Shown in pieces: positions 53,759-60,930 of a stretch of DNA of 64,000 nt. This DNA is from Rhizobiales bacterium SYSU XM002 (lineage in GTDB: Bacteria; Pseudomonadota; Alphaproteobacteria; Rhizobiales; Beijerinckiaceae). The notes beneath the pieces were generated by a model. That model saw only the letters and a program-made list of their open reading frames with translations, was not told the origin of the DNA and did no database searches. The stretch covers positions 243,856 to 307,855 of the forward strand of contig VWVY01000005.1 in the NCBI GenBank assembly GCA_009846685.1, read 5' to 3'. A program made the position numbers and the translations under genes. Every line of letters begins with the position of its first letter. Position 1 is the stretch's first letter.

Positions 53759-54001
53759 TCAGCGCTTGGCGCAATCCGTCGTCGGGCCCGGCAGGCAGAC
53801 CGCAACCTTGGTGACGTTGTAGATCGGGATCACGCGGACCGGCGCGCCGCGCTGGGCCTTGCCATCTTCCTTGACCGGCATGGCCGAACGTTCGGTCATC
53901 GCGGTCGGGGTAGCGGCTTTCTGCATGCTAGCTTGGGCGCCGGCAACGCCGAGGGTGAGGACAAGAGCGGTAGCGGCGGTCTTGAGAAGGGTGGTGTTCA
54001 T
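53759..54001 (-). CDS. Small secreted protein of unknown function
   Basis: An 80-residue protein with a Sec signal (TAATALVLTLGVAGAQA) and a short mature part ending with two Cys (VAVCLPGPTTDCAKR), possibly one disulphide. The ATG at 54001 begins the run that leads into the ynb-like operon, 23 bases upstream of the transferase gene. No family is recognised. Confidence 0.62.
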   Translation of the reverse strand: MNTTLLKTAATALVLTLGVAGAQASMQKAATPTAMTERSAMPVKEDGKAQRGAPVRVIPIYNVTKVAVCLPGPTTDCAKR

Positions 54002-54212
54002 CGGTCGGCTCCATCGTTCGCATCGCTGCGAGGTCAATCTGATGGTGATTTTTCTAATGCCGCCGACGGCAAGGCGCTGTGCCGCCGCGCACAATCGCGA
54101 ACATGCGCGATGACATGCTGCTCGCCATCATTTGAGTGGAAGCAGCAATCGGCTCCGTGCCAGATTGCCCGGATCGGCGGTTGGTCCGCCGGGCGGTGAA
54201 GGAGTCGCGCGC

Positions 54213-55967
54213 ATGGAATCCTACGGGTTGGACGGGCGCGTCGCGCGCCGTTTCCTCCGGTTTGCCGGCGGCTTCTGGCGTGGAGAAAGCACGCGATCCG
54301 CCTGGTTGCTGACAGCGGGCCTCGCGCTGTTCCTCATCCTCTCCATGGGGGTCACGCTTGGCCTCAACCGGTGGCAGAAGGCGTTCTTTGATGCGCTGGA
54401 ACGGAAAGACATGGAGGCTGCGGGTTGGGCGGTGCTCATATTCGTGGCGATTATCGCGGCGATGGCGGCAATCGGAGTCGGCATCGTCCTGACGCGCGAA
54501 TACCTGCAGGTCCGTTGGCGCGCCTGGCTGGTGGAGCGCCTCGTCATGCTCTGGACAGGGCGCAACCGCTTCTATCACCTCGGCTTGAGCAATGGCCGGC
54601 TCGACAACCCGGAATATCGCATCTCCGACGATACGCGTTGGGCGACCGAACCCCTCGTCGACCTCGTGATCGGTCTCTTTTCCGCGATCATCGGCGCGGT
54701 GGCATTCGTGACAATCCTCTGGACAGTCGGCGGGAACTACAGGCTGGCACTCGGGAATACCGCCGTCGTCATTCCGGCGTACATGGTGCTGCTCGCGCTG
54801 GTTTACGGGGCCTTCGCTTCAGGCCTGATCCTCTGGATCGGGCGGATGCTCGTCAGCGCGGTCGCGCGCAAGAATGCGGCCGAGGGTGAGTTCCGTTTCG
54901 CGATGATGCGCGTGCGCGAGAACGCGGAGAGCGTCGCCCTTTCCGGGGGCGCGGCATGCGAGGAACGCAACCTGAAAACGCTCTATGGCATTGTGGCGGC
55001 GCGCTGGGTCGACATTGTGCGCCAGCATGGACGCATCACATGGGTCACGAATGCCTCCGGGCCAATGATTCCCGTCGTGCCGCTGCTTTTTGCCGCGCCG
55101 AAATACTTCGCCGGTGAATTGTCCCTTGGCGAGGTCGTGCAGCTGGGCGGTGCCTTCGTGCAGGTCCAACTCGCGATTTCGTGGATCGTCGACAACTATT
55201 CCCGGCTCTCGGAGTGGTTCGCCTCCGCCCGGCGGGTTCTCGATATTGTCGATGCCTGCGACGGGCTCGACCGGGACCTCGGGGACCCTGACGGCGAGAC
55301 CATCGCCATTGAGCGGTCGGCGGGACCGGAGGTGCGGATCGAGGGGCTGGCGATCACGGGAGACGACGGGCAGACGATCGTCGCCGCGCCCGGCCTGATC
55401 CTGAGCCCGGGTGAGCATGTCCATGTTCACGGCAGCACCGGCGCGGGAAAGACATCGCTTGTGCGGGCGTTGGCCGGTCTGCGGTCCGGCGGGCGTGGCC
55501 GTATTGTCGTGCCCGACAGCGCCCGTCTGATGGTGCTGCCGCAGAAGGCCTATCTTCCAGCCGGAACGTTGAGGGATATACTGCTCTATCCGTTCGAGGC
55601 GTCAGGCATCCCGGAAAGCCGGCTCTTCGAAGCTCTGGCTGATGTTAGTCTGACGCATCTCGCATCGGGGCTCGACAGCACGGAGCAATGGGATCGGGTG
55701 CTCGGGGCCGGAGAGCGGCAACGGCTCTGCCTGTGCCGGCTCTTCCTCCATCGCCCTGATATTGTCGTCCTCGACGATGCACTCTCGGCGCTCTCAGAAG
55801 ATGCGCAGGCGGAAATGGAGGCGAAGATCATGACAAGGCTCGGGCATGTGATCCTCATCGGATTCAGCCAGCGGACGATGGCAGCGCGGCCAGGAGTGAC
55901 CCGCTTTGAGATCAACCGCCGGGGCGGCACCGCGCGCTTGCAGCCGCTCGAACAGGCGCTGGCCTAG
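54213..55967 (+). CDS. SbmA/BacA-like ABC transporter (YddA family) with atypical ATPase site
   Basis: A 584-residue membrane-ATPase fusion. Residues 1-350 hold six helices of the SbmA/BacA-like type (TLGLNRWQKAFFDALERKD, REYLQVRWRAWLVERL, NPEYRISDDTRWATEPLV). The ATPase domain follows, with Walker A GSTGAGKTSL and signature GAGERQRL. Walker B ends LDDALSAL, with Asp where catalytic Glu is usual, and the H-loop His is missing (IGFSQRTM against VGHRSTL). It may hydrolyse ATP poorly or serve another role. It is divergent from the lipid cluster. Members of this family handle peptides, cobalamin or very-long-chain lipids. ATG 54213 has GGAG. Confidence 0.86.
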   Translation: MESYGLDGRVARRFLRFAGGFWRGESTRSAWLLTAGLALFLILSMGVTLGLNRWQKAFFDALERKDMEAAGWAVLIFVAIIAAMAAIGVGIVLTREYLQVRWRAWLVERLVMLWTGRNRFYHLGLSNGRLDNPEYRISDDTRWATEPLVDLVIGLFSAIIGAVAFVTILWTVGGNYRLALGNTAVVIPAYMVLLALVYGAFASGLILWIGRMLVSAVARKNAAEGEFRFAMMRVRENAESVALSGGAACEERNLKTLYGIVAARWVDIVRQHGRITWVTNASGPMIPVVPLLFAAPKYFAGELSLGEVVQLGGAFVQVQLAISWIVDNYSRLSEWFASARRVLDIVDACDGLDRDLGDPDGETIAIERSAGPEVRIEGLAITGDDGQTIVAAPGLILSPGEHVHVHGSTGAGKTSLVRALAGLRSGGRGRIVVPDSARLMVLPQKAYLPAGTLRDILLYPFEASGIPESRLFEALADVSLTHLASGLDSTEQWDRVLGAGERQRLCLCRLFLHRPDIVVLDDALSALSEDAQAEMEAKIMTRLGHVILIGFSQRTMAARPGVTRFEINRRGGTARLQPLEQALA

Positions 55968-56009
55968 GGCCGACATCATCAACTCGAACATGCGGAACGG
56001 GAGACAGGG

Positions 56010-56576
56010 ATGAGCAAGCTCAATTTCTACGAAATCGGCTGGTATCTCGACGAGGCGCAATGCCCCTGCGACATCCACCTCGCAGACTACATCGAGGCGC
56101 AAGGTATCCGGGATCGCTCGATCTTCCATTTCGGTACCGGCGAACACCATATTGTCGGCATCCGTTCCCATGAGGCGAAAACGGGCAACCTGGTACTCGG
56201 CATCACTGCCTCGCCGCGCGAGCATGAGTTCTACGAGAAGCTCGTTATCGAACGACCGGAAATCGGCTGGAACTACAAGGTATTTTTCGGGGACATCTAC
56301 CAGCTTCGCGCGCCGCTCCTTCCCGAGTTCGATGTCCTTTCGCTGTTTCACGTCGGCGAGTTCAGGACAGAAAAGAACGACTCCTACGGCGCCCTGACCG
56401 ACGAGGCGATGGTTCGCCTTCTGATCGGTCGCCTGAGGGGACTGCGGCAGGTGATTTTCTACTCCGGCTCCTATGCCTTCGACGTTGCTCAAGGCATCGC
56501 CGACAAGCTCGTGGCCGAGGGCGTGCTGGAACCGGTTGGTAGTTTCAAGAGCCTCCGTATCTTCCGCGCGCGGTGA
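56010..56576 (+). CDS. Hypothetical protein
   Basis: A 188-residue soluble protein, 42 bases after the ABC gene and likely in its transcript. Segments such as RSIFHFGTGEHHIVGI, PEFDVLSLFHVGEF and GLRQVIFYSGSYAFDVAQG look like a Rossmann-type alpha/beta fold, possibly a degenerate methyltransferase, but I recognise no family. The N-terminus has a CPC pair. Confidence 0.68.
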   Translation: MSKLNFYEIGWYLDEAQCPCDIHLADYIEAQGIRDRSIFHFGTGEHHIVGIRSHEAKTGNLVLGITASPREHEFYEKLVIERPEIGWNYKVFFGDIYQLRAPLLPEFDVLSLFHVGEFRTEKNDSYGALTDEAMVRLLIGRLRGLRQVIFYSGSYAFDVAQGIADKLVAEGVLEPVGSFKSLRIFRAR

Positions 56577-56595
56577 GCGGCGAGGATGTGTTGCG

Positions 56596-56988
56596 CTAGT
56601 CTTCGTGTCGCTCGGTCGAAGTCCGATCGCGCTCGTAGTGCCGCGCCAGGGGAAAGGGCGGCAGCCAGGCCTCACGACGGATGGTCCAGAGTTCGTAGGT
56701 GGGAAGCAATTGATCGGATGCGTCAAGCGAACCGAGATTGACCTCGATCTCATCGCCCGTCCGCGAGAAGACAGAAGAACCGCAGCGCGGGCAGAAGCAC
56801 CGCCCGGCGTAACTCTTCGTCTCGCCTTCAATCGTCACCGCGTCTTCCGGGTAGATGGCGGAGGCATGGAAAAGTGCGCCGTGATGCTTCCGGCAATCGA
56901 GGCAGTGGCAAAGCCCGACCCGGTAGGGACGGCCCGACGCCACGAAGCGGATATCGCCGCACAGGCAACCTCCGGTCAAACGGCTCAT
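56596..56988 (-). CDS. GFA-family zinc protein
   Basis: A 130-residue protein of the glutathione-dependent formaldehyde-activating (Gfa/CENP-V) family. It has the Cys pattern for two zinc sites: GGCLCGDIRF, CHCLDCRK and FCPRCGSSVF. Most relatives have no proven substrate, so enzymatic activity is open. It is convergent with the preceding gene, 19 bases apart. Confidence 0.87.
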   Translation of the reverse strand: MSRLTGGCLCGDIRFVASGRPYRVGLCHCLDCRKHHGALFHASAIYPEDAVTIEGETKSYAGRCFCPRCGSSVFSRTGDEIEVNLGSLDASDQLLPTYELWTIRREAWLPPFPLARHYERDRTSTERHED

Positions 56989-57162
56989 GCTGCTTACCCT
57001 CCCGATAGAGGCGATGCGCGCGGGACGGCGGCATCACCAACGTCGAGCCTATCGGAAAAAAGCGGCTATTAGTGAGAATAAAGTCGTGCCCGCTCCCCGA
57101 AATGACGCCTGTTGCGGGTCGATCGGGGAGGGGCGGATTGCAGCACCCGCGCATGTGCGATG

Positions 57163-58278
57163 TCAGGCGAGCGCCTCGGCGAGCGGTGTCTCGGCGTATC
57201 CCAGATCGCGCGCCACCGGCGCGCAGGTGACCTTGCCGTTCCACACGTTGAGGCCGTTGGCGAGGTGGCGGTTGTCGGCGAGCGCCTTCTTCCAGCCCTT
57301 GTCGGCGACGGCGAGCGCGTGCGGCAACGTTACGTTGTTGAGCGCATAGGTCGAGGTGCGCGCGACCGCACCGGGCATGTTGGCGACGCAATAATGCACG
57401 ACGCCATCGACCACGAAGGTCGGCTCGGCATGGGTTGTCGCATGCGAGGTCTCGAAGCAACCACCCTGATCGATCGCGACATCGACGAGCACCGAGCCTT
57501 CGTGCATGGTCTTGAGCATCGCGCGGCTGACGAGCTTCGGCGCGGCCGCCCCCGGCACCAGCACTGCACCGATAACGAGATCTGCCTCGGCGACGTACTG
57601 TTCGATGGCAGAACGCGTCGCATGGACAACCTTCGCGCGTGCCTCGAAATGCGTCGAGAGGCGTTCAAGCACCACCGGGCTGCGGTCGAGGATGGTCACG
57701 TCCGCGTGGACGCCCACTGCCATCTGCGCGGCATTGAACCCGACGACGCCACCGCCGACGATAACGACCTTCGCAGGCGCGACGCCCGGCACGCCGCCGA
57801 GTAGCACGCCTCGCCCACCGTGGCTCTTTTCCAGTGCGGTCGCGCCCGCCTGGATCGCCATACGACCGGCGACCTGGCTCATCGGCTTGAGGAGAGGAAG
57901 ACCGCCCGCATCATCTGTGACGGTCTCGTAGGCGATACAGGTCGCGCCGGAAGCGACGAGATCCTTCGTCTGCTCGGGGTCGGGCGCGAGGTGGAGGTAG
58001 GTGTAAAGAATCTGGCCGGGTCGGAGCATCTTGCGCTCTGCGGCCTGTGGCTCCTTCACTTTTACGATCATATCCGCACGCGAGAAAATCTCGGTCGGCG
58101 TGGCGACGATCTCGGCGCCGGCGGTACGATAGGCCTCGTCGGCAGCGCCGATTCCCGCGCCCGCCTTTGTCTCCACAAGCACCTTGTGCCCGTGATGGAC
58201 CACCTCGGCGACGCTTTCCGGCGTAAGGCCAACGCGGTATTCGTGGTTCTTCACTTCCTTGGGGACACCGATCAGCAT
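57163..58278 (-). CDS. ald: Alanine dehydrogenase
   Basis: A 371-residue NAD-dependent enzyme, alanine to pyruvate and ammonia; the length is standard. Active-site and cofactor segments are MLIGVPKEVKNHEYRVGLTP at the N-terminus, YTYLHLA, VVIVGGGVVGFNAAQMAVG and VDVAIDQGGCFETSHATTH. The ATG at 58278 is the family start. It is divergent from an Lrp-type gene, the AldR arrangement found in many alphaproteobacteria. Confidence 0.95.
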   Translation of the reverse strand: MLIGVPKEVKNHEYRVGLTPESVAEVVHHGHKVLVETKAGAGIGAADEAYRTAGAEIVATPTEIFSRADMIVKVKEPQAAERKMLRPGQILYTYLHLAPDPEQTKDLVASGATCIAYETVTDDAGGLPLLKPMSQVAGRMAIQAGATALEKSHGGRGVLLGGVPGVAPAKVVIVGGGVVGFNAAQMAVGVHADVTILDRSPVVLERLSTHFEARAKVVHATRSAIEQYVAEADLVIGAVLVPGAAAPKLVSRAMLKTMHEGSVLVDVAIDQGGCFETSHATTHAEPTFVVDGVVHYCVANMPGAVARTSTYALNNVTLPHALAVADKGWKKALADNRHLANGLNVWNGKVTCAPVARDLGYAETPLAEALA

Positions 58279-58380
58279 CTGGGCACACTCCGAGCCGTTT
58301 ATTAATGAGAGAGATGATAGTGCATCGGATGGTGGATTTTCTCGTTTTTCCTTGTTCAAAATGACTGAATATGTAAAATC

Positions 58381-58390
58381 TATCCGGATA
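58381..58390. promoter_or_regulatory. Palindrome in the ald/Lrp divergent promoter
   Basis: TATCCGGATA is a perfect 10-base palindrome, and a related half TTCGGATAT follows near 58403. It lies in the 138-base gap between ald and the regulator, a likely AldR-type binding area. Confidence 0.45.
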
Positions 58391-58416
58391 AATAGCCAAT
58401 AATTCGGATATTGTTG

Positions 58417-58887
58417 ATGGACGATCTGGATCTAAAAATTCTCGCCCACCTTCAGGTGGATGCCCGGATCTCGATGGCCGATCTCGGTGGCGCGATCGGG
58501 CTCTCGGCCTCGGCTTGCCACCGGCGTGTCAAGCTGCTGGAGGAAACCGGCGCGATTCAGCGTTATGTCGCGGAACTCGGACGCGAGGTTCTTGGCCTCA
58601 GGGTAGAGCTTTTCGTTCGGGTCGCGCTGTCCTCGCAGGCAGGCAGCGCGCTCGAGGCGTTCGAGGAAGCGGTCCGCCGCGTGCCAGAGATTGTGGAATG
58701 CCACCTGCTGGCGGGACATTCGGATTATCTGATGCGCATCGTGATCGGCGATATGGCGGAATACGAAGCGCTTCACCGTACCCGGCTGACCAAGCTTCCA
58801 GGCATTGCGAAGATGGAGACAACCTTCAACCTGCGGACCGTGACCCCCTATCGTGGCTTACCGCTCGGCAGGGTCGCAACGGGCTGA
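58417..58887 (+). CDS. Lrp/AsnC-family regulator of ald
   Basis: A 156-residue Lrp/AsnC protein: HTH (DLDLKILAHLQVDARISMAD, SASACHRRVKLLEETGAI) and C-terminal RAM domain (RVALSSQAG, VECHLLAGHSDYLMRIVI). The ATG at 58417 is preferred to the TTG two codons before. Divergence from ald suggests it activates ald in response to alanine, as AldR does; this is inferred. Confidence 0.88.
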   Translation: MDDLDLKILAHLQVDARISMADLGGAIGLSASACHRRVKLLEETGAIQRYVAELGREVLGLRVELFVRVALSSQAGSALEAFEEAVRRVPEIVECHLLAGHSDYLMRIVIGDMAEYEALHRTRLTKLPGIAKMETTFNLRTVTPYRGLPLGRVATG

Positions 58888-58956
58888 GCAACGGCAAGTG
58901 CAGCAGCGCTCCGGCAATTTTTGCCAAAGCCAGAAGCAGTCGTGCTGAAGAAATGA

Positions 58957-58998
58957 CGCGCCCGAAAGGATTCGAACCTCTGACCCCCAGATTCGTAG
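58957..58998 (-). other. 3' half of tRNA-Arg(ACG): integration-site remnant
   Basis: Read on the minus strand these 42 bases parse exactly as the 3' part of a tRNA: anticodon loop CTACGAA (anticodon ACG), stem TCTGG, variable GGGTC, T-arm AGAGG-TTCGAAT-CCTTT, acceptor CGGGCGC and discriminator G. The bases 5' of the loop do not pair with TCTGG and there is no D arm, so the gene is cut at the anticodon loop. This is where tyrosine recombinases commonly cross over. AT-rich foreign genes begin just to the right. An intact copy should lie at the other end of the island. Confidence 0.85.
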
Positions 58999-59179
58999 GG
59001 AACATGTTCAATTATCTGAAATTGAAAAGAAAATACTCATAAATTAACGATTGTGAACGAGATTCAACGAAGGACGTCGGGCGATCATTTGGTTGAAAAC
59101 TGCGAAAGATCGCAGAGAGGCGTCCATTAGTACGCGGGGAAGAACCTGTAACCAAGATGTAACCAGCGATACGTTAAAA

Positions 59180-60484
59180 TTAAGAAATTCGACGGGTCAC
59201 CTCCAAATACCGATCAAAAATCTTCAGCCAGATCTTCAAAGAACCTACTGACGCTGAAGCCTGGAGTGCCTTGCCTTTTTCCTTGTCAGCTAAGTCAGTC
59301 ACGCCCTTAACCGCTATTACCGTCGGTTTGTTACCTACCGTCGCAAATACAGCGCGATAGACCGCGTAAATTTCCATCTCAAGACTGATTGCTCGGGGAA
59401 TGCGATCAATTATCTCCTTTTGCTTAAGATTCGAAGCAACCAATGATGAACCTGACACATTCAAACCAATACGCACCTCGGCACTTTCCGTCACCTCTGA
59501 CGACAGTGTACCTAGTCCTTTCAAATGGGAACACGTGCGATAGTGATCCCGCAAACCATCTTTAACGACGCGCTCAGAACCTTCCAAAAGACCGCGCGCA
59601 GCGGTCACTATATTCTCGTCGCCGAATCGCATGGGCGATTTCGGCTCAGATACAGTTCCGTCGTCACTATCTGTGTAGCGTAAACCATCCCAAAGCTCGC
59701 ACTCAGAGCTAATAATCACATCCCCTAGTCCAACCAATGAGCTACCTATTGTTCTCCTAAGCCCAGCGCACATACCAAGCATTACAACGTGTTTAGGCCG
59801 CAACAACGAAATAGCCGATGCAACCACGGAAGCGGCGGCGCTTAGGCCGACCTCGCCGACACAGACTACCGCTGCCCTGACGTCTTGGCCGCTTGGAAGG
59901 ACTATATCTCCGACACATCCCTTGTACGGCGCCCCATGTTGCAAATGATTGTGTCCGCCGCCGCTCCAATGCAGCGCGCCAACAATAGGATTATATTCAT
60001 TCTCTTCGCGCGCAGTAACAATTAACACGTCGTAGTCGAAGCTAAAATGTCGATGTGCATATGACGACTTGCTAACTTTTTCCAAAAATTTACATATATT
60101 ATATAGTTTTTTCTTCCAATATTCATCGGAATAAGAAAACCTTATAGTCTGTAAATATCCAAATCGATCGGTTTCATTTGGTAATTCGTCTTGCTCATAT
60201 TGACTCAATCCAACAACGTGAGTTGGGCAATAGCATCCATCATTTTCAATAATATTGAGGAGAGCGCTCGCATTTCCAGCATCGACTTTTCCTCCGCTAA
60301 ATGCAGGAATAAAGAAATCTAAAATCACAAGGTCAAAACGTTCGGTTTCGATAAGTCGCGATGCTGACGAATAATCTGTTGCTCGAATGCAGCGCCACGC
60401 ATTTGACTCTTCTTCATTCAAAAACGCATTAATGCGCTCAAATTTAATGTCTTCATCTTCTACGATAAGAATTCGGAGCGCCAT
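59180..60484 (-). CDS. dtcC: Receiver - nucleosidase fusion, Detocs effector DtcC-like
   Basis: A 434-residue fusion. Residues 1-130 are a response-regulator receiver (LIVEDED acidic pair, phospho-acceptor Asp56 in VILDFFIP). Residues 150-434 are a purine-nucleoside-phosphorylase/MTAN-like domain, with VVMLGMCAGL, the base/ribose Glu369-Met-Glu371 in LEMEIYAVY, and catalytic Asp397 in VKGVTDLAD. In Detocs, phosphorylated DtcC cleaves ATP to adenine and ribose-triphosphate during phage infection. The ATG shares a base with the stop of the stand-alone receiver gene. AT-rich, unlike the host genes. Confidence 0.85.
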   Translation of the reverse strand: MALRILIVEDEDIKFERINAFLNEEESNAWRCIRATDYSSASRLIETERFDLVILDFFIPAFSGGKVDAGNASALLNIIENDGCYCPTHVVGLSQYEQDELPNETDRFGYLQTIRFSYSDEYWKKKLYNICKFLEKVSKSSYAHRHFSFDYDVLIVTAREENEYNPIVGALHWSGGGHNHLQHGAPYKGCVGDIVLPSGQDVRAAVVCVGEVGLSAAASVVASAISLLRPKHVVMLGMCAGLRRTIGSSLVGLGDVIISSECELWDGLRYTDSDDGTVSEPKSPMRFGDENIVTAARGLLEGSERVVKDGLRDHYRTCSHLKGLGTLSSEVTESAEVRIGLNVSGSSLVASNLKQKEIIDRIPRAISLEMEIYAVYRAVFATVGNKPTVIAVKGVTDLADKEKGKALQASASVGSLKIWLKIFDRYLEVTRRIS

Positions 60485-60930
60485 CAAATATATTCCTTGA
60501 CAAGTCTATCCAATTCGGACTTCCATTTGTCTTCTCCAAGCCGAACATGAATGGCGCCACAAAAATTTTCAGGGAACGCCTGCAAGCACAAATTTCTTAA
60601 CTCGTCTAATGATTGCACCATGACGTTATCGTCGCTGAATTGCTCGTGTTGGGTTGTAATGACTACAGGCGTTTTATTCCAAGCGGCAGCCATATGCTGC
60701 AATATTCTCAGTCCTGCAAGTGCCTCAGTAGACGCATGCGCGCGCCCACTAACCTGAAATGTCATGTCTAATATAACGAGTGCGAAATCATATTTTTCAA
60801 GAAGCATATGCGCACTACGAATATCTTTCGAGCGCCTCACAAAGTCGATAGACACGCCGTTATCACTGAGTACTTCAATGATATGTAAAGCCTTTTCATC
60901 GCTGTCCTCTGCCAATAAGACCCACTTCAT
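60484..60930 (-). CDS. dtcB: Stand-alone receiver, Detocs DtcB-like
   Basis: A 148-residue single receiver domain: acidic pair Glu8-Asp9 (LLAEDSDE), phospho-acceptor Asp55 (LVILDMTFQ), the switch Thr region (PVVITTQHEQ). There is no DNA-binding or enzymatic output domain. In Detocs the DtcB receiver drains phosphate from the kinase and prevents accidental effector firing. The start lies inside the last 35 bases of the kinase gene, and the stop overlaps the effector start, so the three genes are tightly coupled. Confidence 0.83.
   Translation of the reverse strand: MKWVLLAEDSDEKALHIIEVLSDNGVSIDFVRRSKDIRSAHMLLEKYDFALVILDMTFQVSGRAHASTEALAGLRILQHMAAAWNKTPVVITTQHEQFSDDNVMVQSLDELRNLCLQAFPENFCGAIHVRLGEDKWKSELDRLVKEYI

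Noticed and set aside
53107..53805. N-terminal extension of the hydrolase-methyltransferase frame
   Set aside because: It is an alternative frame of the CDP-alcohol transferase gene; the TTG at 53106 has an RBS and fits the hydrolase N-terminus.
57093..57130. CTCCCCGA/TCGGGGAG inverted repeat after ald
   Set aside because: The 22-base loop and lack of a T-run make it a weak terminator candidate; not supported enough to list.
58957..58998. Complete tRNA gene
   Set aside because: Only the part from anticodon loop to discriminator is present; no D arm or 5' acceptor strand can be found next to it.
58515..59042. Open frame ending in TRPKGFEPLTPRF
   Set aside because: The TRPKGFEPLTPRF-type peptide is a translation of the tRNA 3' end; the frame overlaps the Lrp regulator and is not a gene.
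59180..60930. Ordinary two-component gene regulation
   Set aside because: Neither receiver protein has a DNA-binding output domain; one has a nucleosidase domain instead.
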